Of a stretch of 64,000 nt of DNA, positions 33,587 through 42,897 are shown piece after piece. Origin of the DNA: Tunturibacter gelidoferens (GTDB lineage Bacteria > Acidobacteriota > Terriglobia > Terriglobales > Acidobacteriaceae); NCBI RefSeq assembly GCF_040358255.1, contig NZ_CP132938.1:2232001-2296000 (forward strand). The letters are read 5' to 3'. The first letter of the stretch is position 1. The number at the start of each line of letters is the position of its first letter. Made by a program: the position numbers and the translations under genes. Under the pieces are notes generated by a model that worked only from the letters and a program-made list of their open reading frames with translations, had not been told where the DNA came from and ran no database searches.

Positions 33587-34525
33587 ATGAGGAAGCGGGT
33601 CACGAAAAGTTCTGTGAAGTCATCCACGAAGACGCGCAGGAAGAGAGTCGTGGAGGTTGTGCTTCCGGAGCATCGGGGCGAACTGGTCATTTTGACTGGA
33701 CTCTCGGGGTCGGGGAAGCTGTCGGCGCTGAAGGCGTTTGAGGATTTGGGGTACTACTCGGTCGATAATCTGCCGCTGGAGCTGGTGCCGAGTTTTGCGG
33801 ATCTTGTGCGACAGTCCGCAGAGATCGAACGTGCGGCCTTGGTGGTCGACGTGCGCGAGGGGATGCGGCTGGATGAGTTTCCGGGGATTCTAAAGAAAGT
33901 TCGCAAGGTCCTGCCGACGCGAGTGGTATTTTTGGAGGCGAGTGAGGATGCGCTGATTCGGCGATTCTCCGAGACGCGGCGGCCTCATCCAATGGGACGC
34001 AGCGATACAGTGGTGAAGTCGATTCGAGCGGAGCGCAAGCGGCTGGATCCGATTCGCAATGTCGCCGACATCGTGTTGGATACGACGAAGTTCAATGTGC
34101 ACGATCTTCGAGCTCATATCAACTCACAGTTCGAACGTGAGGAGAGCGGGCGAGCTTTGATGATCTCGTCGAACAGTTTTGGGTTCAAGAATGGAGTACC
34201 TACAGAGGCGGATCTGGTGTTCGACGTGCGCTTTTTGCCGAATCCTCACTTTGTGCCGGAGTTTCGCAAACTGACTGGCAAGCATCCTAAGGTGGCGAAG
34301 TATGTTCTACAGTTTCCGCAGACGAAAGAGTTTTTGGATAAGACGGCGGAGATGTTGAAGTTCCTTCTGCCTCATTACATCAAGGAAGGGAAGAGCTATC
34401 TGACGGTGGCGTTTGGATGCACCGGAGGACAACATCGGTCGGTCTTTATCGCGGAAGAGATGAAGAGACGGCTGGCAGATGAGGGGTATCGGGTGAAGAC
34501 CGCTCACCGGGATATGCCGAAGTAG
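33587..34525 (+). CDS. rapZ: RapZ-family nucleotide-binding protein
   Basis: 312 residues with the RapZ layout: N-terminal P-loop, 'FEDLGYYSVDNLPLELVPSF', 'LEASEDALIRRFSETRRPHP' and the C-terminal 'VAFGCTGGQHRSVFIAEEM' block. In E. coli RapZ is an RNA adaptor controlling GlmS. The Walker A motif here reads GLSGSGKLSA: the Ser/Thr that normally follows the lysine is Leu. The N terminus is an R/K-rich stretch of about 25 residues. It is part of the rpoN-hpf-rapZ cluster. Confidence 0.93.
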   Translation: MRKRVTKSSVKSSTKTRRKRVVEVVLPEHRGELVILTGLSGSGKLSALKAFEDLGYYSVDNLPLELVPSFADLVRQSAEIERAALVVDVREGMRLDEFPGILKKVRKVLPTRVVFLEASEDALIRRFSETRRPHPMGRSDTVVKSIRAERKRLDPIRNVADIVLDTTKFNVHDLRAHINSQFEREESGRALMISSNSFGFKNGVPTEADLVFDVRFLPNPHFVPEFRKLTGKHPKVAKYVLQFPQTKEFLDKTAEMLKFLLPHYIKEGKSYLTVAFGCTGGQHRSVFIAEEMKRRLADEGYRVKTAHRDMPK

Positions 34526-34598
34526 CTGCTGCGCGCGGTCTGGCGCAATAGAATAGTAAGATGCGCAATGCGATGGCAACAATCGGGAGAGTGACGGC

Positions 34599-36476
34599 TT
34601 GAAGCGCATCTGGCGATTGCTGCTGTACGTTCGTCCTTATGCGCTGTACTCAATGGCGTCGGTGGTACTGATGGCGGTGGTGGGCGCGATGGCGGCTTTC
34701 CGCGTGCTGCTGGTGAAGCCGATCTTCGACAATGTGCTGAGTCCGGATGCTTATACGCATGACGTGCTGGTGTTCCCTCATGTGCCTATTCTCAGAAGGT
34801 CTTTGAACCTGCACTTTCTGGTTCCGAGCCCGCTGCATAATGCGTGGACGGTGGTGGCGTATGCGCTGGTGGTCTCTGCCCTGGTCAAGTCGGTGTGCGA
34901 TTACGCGGGGACGTATCTCGTGAACTACGCGGGCTTCGGAATGATCACCGATCTGCGGAACGACCTGTACAACGCGGTGCTGCGACGTTCGGTCGGCTTC
35001 TTTCAGAAGCACACGACGGGGACTTTGCTGTCTACGCTGATCAACGATATCGAGCGCGTGCAGACAGCTATGTCGAGCGTGCTGGGGGAGTTTCTGCAGC
35101 AGATCTTCACCTTGATTTTTATGATCGGTGTGGCAATTTTTTACGGCGGGAAGTTGGCCTGGGTGCTGCTGCTGTTTGTTCCTGTGGTGATTTCCTCCGC
35201 GCGACGCATTGGTCGCAGGGTTCGGCAGACGACGCGCAAGGGACAGGACAAGCTGGCGGAGATTCAGAACATTCTTCACGAGACGATTACGGGCAATCGA
35301 ATCGTGAAAGCCTTCGGAATGGAACTGTGGGAGATGAATCGCTTTCGCCGCGCGGCGCGGAGGTTGTTCAGCGCGAATCTTCGCTCGGTGAGTGTGCAGG
35401 CGATCAGCTCGCCTTTGATGGATGGGCTCGGTTCGGTTGCAATCGCACTGTTGTTGCTGCTTGGCCGCGACCGCATCAAGAGCGGTTCGATGACGATCGG
35501 CTCATTTATTTCTTTCCTGATCGCGGTGTTTACCTTGTACGATCCTGTTCGGAAATTTGCATTGTTTTACAACAGCTTTCAGCAAGCGCTCGGAGCAAGC
35601 GAAGAGATCTTCAAGTTTATGGACGCGCAGGACGATGTTCAGGAGAAGAAGCGCGCGTTTGTTTTGAAAGGGTTTAAGGAGGAGATCCGTTTTGAAGATG
35701 TCGGCTTCGCCTATGAGAGCGATGGCGAGATAAGGCAGGTTCTGCATGGAATCAATTTGAACGTGCGGCCCGGCGAGGTCATTGCGTTTGTGGGGCCGAG
35801 TGGTGCGGGCAAGTCTTCGCTGGTTAATCTCATTCCTCGGTTTTTTGATGTGAACGATGGAAGGATCTTGTTGGATGAGCACGATCTGCGTGATGTGACG
35901 ATTGCATCGTTGCGACAGCAGATTGGAAAGGTGACGCAGGAGACCGTGCTGTTCAACGATACAGTGCGGAACAACATCGCTTACGGTCAGCCGGATGTTC
36001 CGATGAATAAGGTGGAAGAGGCTGCGCGGATGGCGCTGGCGCATGAGTTCATTCTCAACATGCCTGACGGGTATAACACGATGATAGGCGAGAAGGGGAC
36101 TCGGCTGAGCGGGGGAGAGCGTCAGAGACTTGCGATTGCGCGGGCGATTTTGAAGAACGCCCCGATCTTGATTTTGGATGAGGCAACATCGGCGCTCGAT
36201 ATGGAGAGCGAACAGTTTGTGCAGGCGGCGTTGGCGAATTTGATGCAGGGCCGGACGGTGTTTGTGATCGCTCATCGCCTTTCGACGGTGCGGAGAGCTT
36301 CTCGGATTGCGGTGATTGAAGGGGGACGGATCACGGAGATCGGCACGCACGACGAGCTGATGCAGCACTCGGGGACCTATCGGCGGCTCTACAACATGCA
36401 GTTCAGTGAGGACGATGTTGTGCCGGCGAGTAACAGCGAAACTGCGCTACCGGTGGGGCTGGAGGGGATCGCGTGA
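34599..36476 (+). CDS. msbA: Lipid A/ABC exporter MsbA-type
   Basis: 625 residues: a six-helix ABC exporter membrane domain (about 1-330), then a nucleotide-binding domain with Walker A 'GPSGAGKSS', signature 'LSGGERQRLAIARAI' and 'ILILDEATSALD' Walker B, and the H-loop 'IAHRLSTV'. MsbA flips lipid A-core across the inner membrane. Nearby lptC/A and lptB, and lipid A genes later in the window, support that role, but other ABC exporters look similar. TTG start at 34599; the stop overlaps yicC. Confidence 0.88.
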   Translation: MKRIWRLLLYVRPYALYSMASVVLMAVVGAMAAFRVLLVKPIFDNVLSPDAYTHDVLVFPHVPILRRSLNLHFLVPSPLHNAWTVVAYALVVSALVKSVCDYAGTYLVNYAGFGMITDLRNDLYNAVLRRSVGFFQKHTTGTLLSTLINDIERVQTAMSSVLGEFLQQIFTLIFMIGVAIFYGGKLAWVLLLFVPVVISSARRIGRRVRQTTRKGQDKLAEIQNILHETITGNRIVKAFGMELWEMNRFRRAARRLFSANLRSVSVQAISSPLMDGLGSVAIALLLLLGRDRIKSGSMTIGSFISFLIAVFTLYDPVRKFALFYNSFQQALGASEEIFKFMDAQDDVQEKKRAFVLKGFKEEIRFEDVGFAYESDGEIRQVLHGINLNVRPGEVIAFVGPSGAGKSSLVNLIPRFFDVNDGRILLDEHDLRDVTIASLRQQIGKVTQETVLFNDTVRNNIAYGQPDVPMNKVEEAARMALAHEFILNMPDGYNTMIGEKGTRLSGGERQRLAIARAILKNAPILILDEATSALDMESEQFVQAALANLMQGRTVFVIAHRLSTVRRASRIAVIEGGRITEIGTHDELMQHSGTYRRLYNMQFSEDDVVPASNSETALPVGLEGIA

Positions 36477-37378
36477 GGAGTGTTTATTCGATGACTGGGT
36501 ACGCCAGTCTGCGTGGGGCGGTGCGCGATAGCATCTCTTTTACCTTGGCTATGAAGAGCGTGAACCATCGGTTTCTCGATCTTCATCTGCGGTTGCCAGC
36601 CTCCTGCGATGGGCTGGAGGTGCAGATGCGGAGGATGTTGAAGGAGAATCTGCGGCGGGGGCATATTGAGGTAACACTGCAGTTGGAGCGCAGGGCGAAT
36701 GTTGAGATCCAACTGCATACGGGATTGCTGGAGGCTTATGTGCAGGCGTTCCGTGAGGCTGCCGTGACGCATGGCGTGTCGGGCGATCCGGACTTGAATG
36801 CGATGCTGCGCATACCGGGTGTGATGAGTACTGAGAGTGTCGCAGGTGCCGCGGATATTGAGGGGCTTGATGCAGCGGTGCTCTCGCAGATCGTGCCGCT
36901 TGTAGGGAAGCTGAATGAAGGGCGGGCTCAGGAAGGTGCGACGTTGGCTGTTGAGCTGAAGGCTTCGATGCTGCGGCTGCAGGCTTTCGGGGAAGAGATG
37001 GCTGGGCTAAGGAACGGCGTGCGCGAGGTGCAGTTCGAGCGGTTACGGAGTCGACTGATGGAGCTGACGCAGGGCGTTCCGGTGAGCGAGGAGCGGCTGC
37101 TGGCTGAGGCTGCGGTGCTGGCGGAGAAGAGCGATATCGAGGAGGAGATCGTTCGGTTGCGGACGCATGTGGAGCGCTTTGTGGCGATGCTGGAGGAGGG
37201 CGGTGAGTTGGGCAAGCGTCTGGACTTTCTGCTGCAGGAGCTGAACCGCGAGGCGAATACGATGCTATCGAAGACCAGCGGAGCAGCGGGCGAGAATAGC
37301 TTGCGGATTACGGAGCTGGGACTCGAGATGAAGGCCGAGATTGAGAAGGCGCGGGAGCAGGTTCAGAATCTCGAGTAG
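36473..37378 (+). CDS. yicC: YicC family endoribonuclease-like protein
   Basis: 301 residues with the conserved start 'MTGYASLRG', 'KSVNHRFLDLHLRLP' in the middle and the C-terminal 'EKSDIEEEIVRLRTHVERF...GKRLDFLLQELNREANTMLSKT' segment. YicC proteins are endoribonucleases linked to stationary-phase and sRNA turnover in E. coli. The GTG start overlaps the msbA stop by four bases. gmk follows 58 bases later, the usual yicC-gmk pairing. Confidence 0.93.
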   Translation: MRSVYSMTGYASLRGAVRDSISFTLAMKSVNHRFLDLHLRLPASCDGLEVQMRRMLKENLRRGHIEVTLQLERRANVEIQLHTGLLEAYVQAFREAAVTHGVSGDPDLNAMLRIPGVMSTESVAGAADIEGLDAAVLSQIVPLVGKLNEGRAQEGATLAVELKASMLRLQAFGEEMAGLRNGVREVQFERLRSRLMELTQGVPVSEERLLAEAAVLAEKSDIEEEIVRLRTHVERFVAMLEEGGELGKRLDFLLQELNREANTMLSKTSGAAGENSLRITELGLEMKAEIEKAREQVQNLE

Positions 37379-37436
37379 CTCGAGTGGGCGCGGTTGTTAG
37401 ACTGGCAGAGACAAATTGATTAGGTGATTGAGGCGC

Positions 37437-38096
37437 ATGGCAGGAATTCTTTTTATCATTTCGGCGCCGTCGGGTTCGGGGAAGTCGACGCTGGTGAGTC
37501 AGCTGCGGACGTTGGTGGAGGGATTGGATTTTTCGATTTCGTATACGACGCGGGCGCCACGGGGGTCCGAGACGGATGGGCGCGAGTACCACTTCACGAC
37601 CCGGGAGGAGTTCGAGCGGATGATTGCGGCGGGAGACTTTCTGGAGTGGGCAGAGGTCTTTGGCAACTACTACGGGACGGCGATTTCGGCACTGGGACAT
37701 GCGAAGGACGCGGGAAAGGACCTGCTGCTCGATATCGATGTGCAAGGCGCGGTGCAGGTGATGAAGAAGATGCCGAGGGCGGTTTCTATCTTCATTCTGC
37801 CGCCGAGTCCGCAGGTATTGGAGATGCGGCTGCGCAACCGGAGCGAGGCGGAGCATGTCACGTCTGAGAAGGTGATTCAGAGCAGGTTAGCTGAAGCTCG
37901 GACTGAGTTAAAACAGATGTGGGATTACAAGTATGCGCTGGTGAATGATGTGCTTGACCAGGCTGTGGCGGAGCTGCGGGCGATTGTTTTGTGTGAGCGC
38001 GGTGAGCGGGACGGAGTGCAGGCGCTGGCTTCGAGTTGCAGAACCGATGCCGCTTCGCCTCGGTTGAAGAAGGCTCTGAGTACCTTTCACGAATAA
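37437..38096 (+). CDS. gmk: Guanylate kinase
   Basis: 219 residues with P-loop 'SAPSGSGKSTL', 'YTTRAPRGSE', 'YHFTTREEFERMI' and 'LLLDIDVQGA'. It phosphorylates GMP to GDP. ATG 37437 gives the usual short N terminus; TTG 37428 is also in frame. It lies between yicC and rpoZ, the common gmk-rpoZ order. Confidence 0.95.
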   Translation: MAGILFIISAPSGSGKSTLVSQLRTLVEGLDFSISYTTRAPRGSETDGREYHFTTREEFERMIAAGDFLEWAEVFGNYYGTAISALGHAKDAGKDLLLDIDVQGAVQVMKKMPRAVSIFILPPSPQVLEMRLRNRSEAEHVTSEKVIQSRLAEARTELKQMWDYKYALVNDVLDQAVAELRAIVLCERGERDGVQALASSCRTDAASPRLKKALSTFHE

Positions 38097-38173
38097 AGAG
38101 CGTGTTATCCACTACGAATTGTGTATGGCTTTTCACCGGGGTGAGTTATAACTTCTGCATCGGGGTGAAACGC

Positions 38174-38386
38174 ATGACGATTGAGAATGCTTTCCACAAT
38201 AAGTACAGTCTGGTGAAAGGTGCGGCGCGTCGCGCGCGGCAGCTACAGTCTGGCGCCTCTCCTCTGATCGTGGCCAAGTCGATGAAGGCTTGTCGCGTGG
38301 CGCAGGATGAGATCAAGCAGGGACACGTGAAGTTCGTTTTGCCGGAGAAGGTTGTAGAACCTGTACTTGATCTTCCTGTGCACTAA
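38174..38386 (+). CDS. rpoZ: RNA polymerase omega subunit
   Basis: 70 residues. 'NKYSLVKGAARRARQLQSG' and 'SMKACRVAQDEIKQGHVKF' are recognisable as the omega fold, though the protein is short. It aids assembly and stability of RNA polymerase. ATG 38174 was chosen; a longer frame upstream includes non-homologous residues. The position directly after gmk supports the call. Confidence 0.85.
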   Translation: MTIENAFHNKYSLVKGAARRARQLQSGASPLIVAKSMKACRVAQDEIKQGHVKFVLPEKVVEPVLDLPVH

Positions 38387-38404
38387 GCGCGATACCATAG
38401 AGCC

Positions 38405-39292
38405 ATGGCAGGTGAAGTAGAGCAGCAGCTGCGGGCTTACGTGGAATATCTTCGCGACATGGGCGTCCATGACTTCTATCGTCAGGGCGAGCCGGTGTAC
38501 GCGGAGACCGTTCCGGTTGCTCCTCTTGCTGCCGTTGATGTGGTTTCTGTTGTCGATGACGCGGTGGAAGCGCGACCATTGCCTGCGAAGGCGGCTGTGG
38601 CAGAACAGCGGGCTGTTGCTGTTTCGAGTCGACCTCAATTTCTGGAGCCTCCTATCGCGAAGCTTGTGAGTTTCGATGATCTTGTTCCCCTGCCTGCAAC
38701 CCGGGTGGCCGCGGCGCATAAGGCTGAGGCACTGATTGGAATCAAAACTGAGATTGGCGATTGCACGCGGTGTCCGCTGGCGTATGCGGGCAGGCGGACG
38801 ATCGTGTTCGGCGATGGCGATGCCAATGCGCGGTTGATGTTTGTCGGCGAGGGGCCGGGGGCGGATGAGGACACCTCGGGGATTCCTTTTGTCGGGAAGG
38901 CTGGGCAGCTGCTCAACAACATGATCCAGGCGATGGGCCTCAAGCGGGAGGAGGTTTACATCGCCAACATCGTGAAGTGCAGGCCGCCGGCGAACCGGGT
39001 TCCTGAGCCGGTGGAGGCCAATACCTGCGACCAGTTTTTGCTGCAGCAGATCGACGTGGTACAGCCCCAGGTGATCGTGGCGCTGGGGTCTACGGCGGCG
39101 ACGTACCTGCTGGGTGTGAAGCAGTCCCTGAGCGTGCTGCGGGGCCGCTGGCATAGCTGCAGGGGAGCGAAGCTGGCGGTGACCTACCATCCGGCGTTTC
39201 TGCTGCGGGATCCGGGGATGAAGGGTGAGGCCTGGAAGGATCTGCAGAGGGTGATGGCGGAGATGGGGTTGAAGGGCGCGAGCCGGGGCTGA
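38405..39292 (+). CDS. Uracil-DNA glycosylase, family 4 type (Fe-S)
   Basis: 295 residues. After a poorly conserved N-terminal 110 residues, the catalytic part has 'GDCTRCPL', 'FVGEGPGADED', 'KCRPPANR', 'TCDQFL' and 'YHPAFLLRD'. The four cysteines fit the 4Fe-4S family 4 enzyme, which removes uracil from DNA. The N-terminal extension is A/V-rich and likely a linker. It follows rpoZ by 18 bases, and could share its transcript. Confidence 0.9.
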   Translation: MAGEVEQQLRAYVEYLRDMGVHDFYRQGEPVYAETVPVAPLAAVDVVSVVDDAVEARPLPAKAAVAEQRAVAVSSRPQFLEPPIAKLVSFDDLVPLPATRVAAAHKAEALIGIKTEIGDCTRCPLAYAGRRTIVFGDGDANARLMFVGEGPGADEDTSGIPFVGKAGQLLNNMIQAMGLKREEVYIANIVKCRPPANRVPEPVEANTCDQFLLQQIDVVQPQVIVALGSTAATYLLGVKQSLSVLRGRWHSCRGAKLAVTYHPAFLLRDPGMKGEAWKDLQRVMAEMGLKGASRG

Positions 39293-39320
39293 CAAAGTTG
39301 TGGTCCTTTTGGGAAGTGTG

Positions 39321-39446
39321 GGGGGTACCCCCTGGGGGGTATTTACGCGCAAGTTGTTTGTTTATAGTTACTTGCATTTTTTGAAAATCTCCAAAATATT
39401 CTAAACAAAAGGGTTACAGGTAAATAAGTCTAAACAAAAGAGTTAC
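39321..39446. repeat. Palindrome and direct repeats after the uracil-DNA glycosylase gene
   Basis: GGGGGTACCCCC (39321-39332) is a perfect palindrome directly followed by TGGGGGGT. TCTAAACAAAAGGGTTAC (about 39400-39418) and TCTAAACAAAAGAGTTAC (39429-39446) are near-identical direct repeats with an 11-base gap. The 575-base gap to the RNase T2 gene contains no gene; this part is AT-rich. Confidence 0.6.
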
Positions 39447-39463
39447 GGCCTTTAACGACGAAG

Positions 39464-39492
39464 AGCCCGAGCAGAAGCTCGGGCTTTTTTCT
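39464..39492 (+). terminator. Rho-independent terminator
   Basis: Eight-base arms AGCCCGAG (39464-39471) and CTCGGGCT (39478-39485) around a six-base loop, followed by a T6 run. It can end the long + strand run of genes that closes with the uracil-DNA glycosylase gene. Confidence 0.85.
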
Positions 39493-39631
39493 ATCTTTAT
39501 CCAGTTTACGGGATTGGTGGTAACTAATACGCCACGCGAATCTCCTTTATTGGCGCGGGGATTTGCGATTTGAGGGCTTGACAGGTTTTTGAGGGGGTGG
39601 GAGGACGGGCAACGACAAAAAGCAAAAGCAG

Positions 39632-39842
39632 ATCCCCTGCGGGGATGACAACAAGAAAGGCAACCGCAACTGCAACGGCAACTGCAACTGCAACTGCAAC
39701 TGCGACCGCAACTGCAACTGCGACCGCAACTGCAACTGCGACCGCAAGTGCAACGGCAACCGCAAGTGCAACGCAACCGCAATTGCAAGCGCAACTGCGA
39801 AATACAGGGATCCTCCCCCTTCGGGACGCTCAGGGTCAGGAT
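39632..39842. repeat. Palindrome plus hexamer array (longest copy)
   Basis: The palindrome ATCCCCTGCGGGGAT (39632-39646) is followed by GACAACAAG and about 130 bases of CAACTG/CGGCAA/CGACCG hexamers (39655-39790). A different REP-type palindrome follows (ATCCT 39810-39814 with AGGAT 39838-39842, containing CCCTTCGGGACGCTCAGGG). The array starts like the one upstream of moaE. It ends about 25 bases from the 3' end of the RNase T2 gene. Confidence 0.75.
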
Positions 39843-39868
39843 GACGACTTCGGGGAGAGGTTCGTGGG

Positions 39869-40540
39869 TCAGGGTGGTGTGATTCGGACGGAGTTGGCTC
39901 GGCAGGAGCGGACGGGGCCGCAGGGGGTGGGCTGAGCGCGCTTGTCGAGGCAGACCTCGACGGCGGTGAGGTAGTTGTTGCCGCAGCTGATGGCGAGGCT
40001 TGCGGCGGGGATGGAAGGGTTCGCGGTCTGGAAGAGGTCGATGAGCTGGGCGGGCGTGAGCGAGATCTGGTGATTGAGCTGAGCGAGCGTTGGCGGGACG
40101 GCGACCGCCTTGTAGGCAATGCGGGCGAGGGTGAAGAAGGCGTCCGGAGAGAGGCCGGAGCAGGTGCCGTGGGTGCGCCACTCGTGGCGGAGGAGACCGG
40201 GGTCAGGATAGATGTCGGAGTAGGAGGAGGGATCGCGCGGACCGGGGTCGGTGGAGCAGTTCTGCGGATAGCCTCCGTTGGTGTTTTGAGGCCAGAGGCC
40301 GTGCAGTACGAAGGCGGGGCGCTGGGCGCACTCGGTTGCGGTGGGGTGTGAGTGGCAGAATTCGGGGGACCAGGAGAGGTTGAGGAGGTAGAAGTCGAAC
40401 GGTTGAGTGGTGATGGGTTCGATGGCTTGCGCTGCGACCGCGCCTGGACGTGGAGCAGGCTCAGGCGTGGGCCGAGGAGGCGGGTTGCAGGCGGTGAGCA
40501 GAAGAAGGATCAGAAGCGAGAGTGCGGCTTTCTTCTTCAT
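39869..40540 (-). CDS. RNase T2 family lipoprotein
   Basis: 223 residues. A lipobox signal peptide ('LLILLLLTAC') leads to a P-rich linker and an RNase T2 domain. Both conserved active-site segments are visible: 'FVLHGLWPQ' (CAS I) and 'HEWRTHGTC' (CAS II), with extra cysteines for disulfides. It should be a lipid-anchored extracytoplasmic ribonuclease cutting single-stranded RNA. The gene is divergent from the alcohol dehydrogenase gene. Confidence 0.9.
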   Translation of the reverse strand: MKKKAALSLLILLLLTACNPPPRPTPEPAPRPGAVAAQAIEPITTQPFDFYLLNLSWSPEFCHSHPTATECAQRPAFVLHGLWPQNTNGGYPQNCSTDPGPRDPSSYSDIYPDPGLLRHEWRTHGTCSGLSPDAFFTLARIAYKAVAVPPTLAQLNHQISLTPAQLIDLFQTANPSIPAASLAISCGNNYLTAVEVCLDKRAQPTPCGPVRSCRANSVRITPP

Positions 40541-40759
40541 AGTGGGAGAAGGATAGCGTTTGTGGATGGATGACGCCAGCGAACTTACGATGCCATGTTC
40601 TGTAAGGAGTGGACTTGTTGTTGTGCGTCTTCGCAGGGTTGGCGGTGCGTTTTTGGATGTAACCGAATATTTTTGAATCGAAGAGTGGAGGCGTATTCTG
40701 CATATAGAATGGCGTGTTTCGCATATCAGTGACCAGTTGTGACGGTCTACATTTGAACC

Positions 40760-41821
40760 ATGTACAACGCAAAAGCATACTCCGCTGCCAGTGCGTCATC
40801 GCCGCTTGCATCCACTACGATCGCGCGGCGCGATCCAACCGAGACAGACGTGCAGATCGAGATTCTCTTCTGCGGAATCTGTCACTCTGATCTACACCAG
40901 GCCCGTAATGAGTGGAGCGGTGTGATGCCCACTGTTTATCCGTGCGTTCCCGGTCATGAGATTGTGGGCCGTGTAACCAAGACCGGCTCGGCTGTAACTA
41001 AATTCAAAACCGGCGACGTTGTTGCGGTCGGCTGCATGGTCGACTCGGATGGTGTGTGCGAGGAGTGCAAGGCGGGCCTGGAGCAGTTCTGCCCGAACTT
41101 GACGCTCACTTACAACTTTCCTGACAAGCATACCGGCGGCGTCACGTATGGCGGCTACTCGGACAGTGTTGTTGTGGATCAGAGATTTGTCCTTAGAGTT
41201 CCGAGCAATCTTGATCCAGCGGGAGCTGCTCCTCTGCTCTGTGCCGGCATTACCACCTACTCGCCGATGCATCACTGGGGCGTGACGAAGGGCAAGAAGG
41301 TTGGCGTTGTGGGCCTTGGCGGACTTGGCCACATGGGAGTGAAGTTCGCTCATGCGCTGGGTGCGCATGTCGTACTGTTTACGACTTCGCCTAACAAGAA
41401 GGACGATGCTCTTCGTCTCGGAGCAGATGAGGTTGTCATCTCTCGCAATGCGGACGAGATGGCAAAGCATGCGGGCAGCTTCGACTTTATCCTCGATGCG
41501 GTGTCGGCTGACCACGACATCAACGCTTATTTGAATCTGCTGCGCCGCGACGGGAATCTCTGCCTGGTGGGTGCGCCGGAGAAGCCGTTGTCGGTGTCTG
41601 CGTTCGGCCTGCTGTTCGGTCGCCGGAGTCTGTCGGGTTCACCGATCGGAGGCGTTGCGGAGACACAGGAGATGCTTGATTTCTGCGGCAAACATAACAT
41701 CACCGCGGATGTCGAGATCATTCCTATTCAGAAGGTGAATGATGCTTACGAGAGGTTGCTGAAGGCTGACGTGAAGTACCGGTTCGTCATCGACATGGCC
41801 TCTCTGAAAGGTGCGGCGTAG
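40760..41821 (+). CDS. Zinc-dependent NAD(P) alcohol dehydrogenase (YahK/cinnamyl type)
   Basis: 353 residues. The catalytic zinc site is in 'GICHSDLHQAR' and 'PGHEIVGRV', the structural zinc cysteines in 'CEECKAGLEQFCPN', and the Rossmann motif is 'GLGGLGHMGVKFA'. It resembles YahK-type aldehyde reductases that reduce many aldehydes with NADPH. ATG 40760 lies downstream of a 219-base divergent gap. The AraC-type regulator starts eight bases after the stop, so the pair forms an operon. Confidence 0.9.
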   Translation: MYNAKAYSAASASSPLASTTIARRDPTETDVQIEILFCGICHSDLHQARNEWSGVMPTVYPCVPGHEIVGRVTKTGSAVTKFKTGDVVAVGCMVDSDGVCEECKAGLEQFCPNLTLTYNFPDKHTGGVTYGGYSDSVVVDQRFVLRVPSNLDPAGAAPLLCAGITTYSPMHHWGVTKGKKVGVVGLGGLGHMGVKFAHALGAHVVLFTTSPNKKDDALRLGADEVVISRNADEMAKHAGSFDFILDAVSADHDINAYLNLLRRDGNLCLVGAPEKPLSVSAFGLLFGRRSLSGSPIGGVAETQEMLDFCGKHNITADVEIIPIQKVNDAYERLLKADVKYRFVIDMASLKGAA

Positions 41822-41828
41822 TTCAACG

Positions 41829-42836
41829 ATGAGTAAGCATTTTCGGGTTTCCGGCCGTCTAGCGTCGAAGTTGAACGAGTCGGGAGTTCGTGTGTCCTCT
41901 GTGCTGGAGCGTGCGGGGTTGCCTTCGGGTCTGCTCTATCAACCTCGCATTCTCTTATCGACAGGAGAGTTCTTTGCGCTGTGGCGGGGGATTGGGCAGG
42001 TAAGCTCTGATCCCGCCATCGGGCTTGTGTTGGGCACGGAGACGAAGGCTGAGCACTTCGATCCTGTGGTGCTTGTGGCTCTTTCGACGGGCAGCTTTGG
42101 CGAGGCGATGCGGCAGATCGCGCGCTATAAACAACTCTCTTGTCCGGAGGAGGTTGTGCTTGAGCCGGGTGACGCGGAGTGGACTATTCAGTTTCGTTGG
42201 CTGCTGGCGAACGAGGCTGAGCCTGCGGTGCTGACGGATCTTTGCTTCGCGTGGGTACTTGGGATTGCGCGGCTTGGGACGGGAGTGCGGGTTTCGCCGT
42301 TGCGTCTTGAGCTGCAACGGCCGCGTGCGAATGCAAGATCTCTTGAGCGCCACTTTGGCTGCGCGGTTGTGTTTGGTGCGGCGCGTAATGCGATTGTGTT
42401 TCGTGCGTCGGATGCTGAGCTTCGCTTTGTGACTCGTAATGCGGAGCTGTTGGCGATGCTTGCGCCGCAACTGGATGAGGAGTTGAAGCAGCATAAGGGC
42501 GAGGAGAGTTTTCCGGAGCGGGTTCGCGCGACGATTCAGAGGAAGCTTACGGGGAGCCGTCCGAAGATGGAGGAGATCGCTCGCGAACTTCATATCAGCT
42601 CTCGTACGCTGCAGCGGCGGTTGCAGGATGCCGGCTCGAGCTTTCAGAAGGCTTTGGAAGAGGCGCGGCATCAGCTGGCGCGGCACTATTTGACCAACTC
42701 GTTGCTGGAGTTGGGTGAGACGGCACACCTGCTGGGATATGAGGATTCGAACTCATTTGTGAGGGCGTTTCGGATATGGGAGGGTGTTCCGCCGGCGCAC
42801 TGGCGGGGAGCGCAGCGGGCGAAGGCTGCTTTGTAG
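41829..42836 (+). CDS. AraC family transcriptional regulator (arabinose-binding-like N domain)
   Basis: 335 residues. The N-terminal domain (about 15-200) resembles the Arabinose_bd_2 / OruR type ('RVSSVLERAGLPSGLL', 'ALWRGIGQVSSDPAIGL'), and the C terminus is the double HTH ('MEEIARELHISSRTLQRRLQ' and 'LGETAHLLGYEDSNSFVRAF'). It probably responds to a small ligand and controls the alcohol dehydrogenase gene with which it is co-transcribed. ATG 41829 was chosen over an upstream in-frame codon that overlaps the dehydrogenase. Confidence 0.88.
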   Translation: MSKHFRVSGRLASKLNESGVRVSSVLERAGLPSGLLYQPRILLSTGEFFALWRGIGQVSSDPAIGLVLGTETKAEHFDPVVLVALSTGSFGEAMRQIARYKQLSCPEEVVLEPGDAEWTIQFRWLLANEAEPAVLTDLCFAWVLGIARLGTGVRVSPLRLELQRPRANARSLERHFGCAVVFGAARNAIVFRASDAELRFVTRNAELLAMLAPQLDEELKQHKGEESFPERVRATIQRKLTGSRPKMEEIARELHISSRTLQRRLQDAGSSFQKALEEARHQLARHYLTNSLLELGETAHLLGYEDSNSFVRAFRIWEGVPPAHWRGAQRAKAAL

Positions 42837-42897
42837 ATTCTTCGCGAGGGCAAGGGTGGAGATCGGGCTGTGGGGGCTGGTCGGTTAAGCTGGTGGG

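Noticed and set aside
39655-39790. Possible coding region of alternating Ala-Thr on the + strand
   Set aside because: It is a hexamer microsatellite; the reading frame is a by-product of the repeat length and has no start signal or domain.
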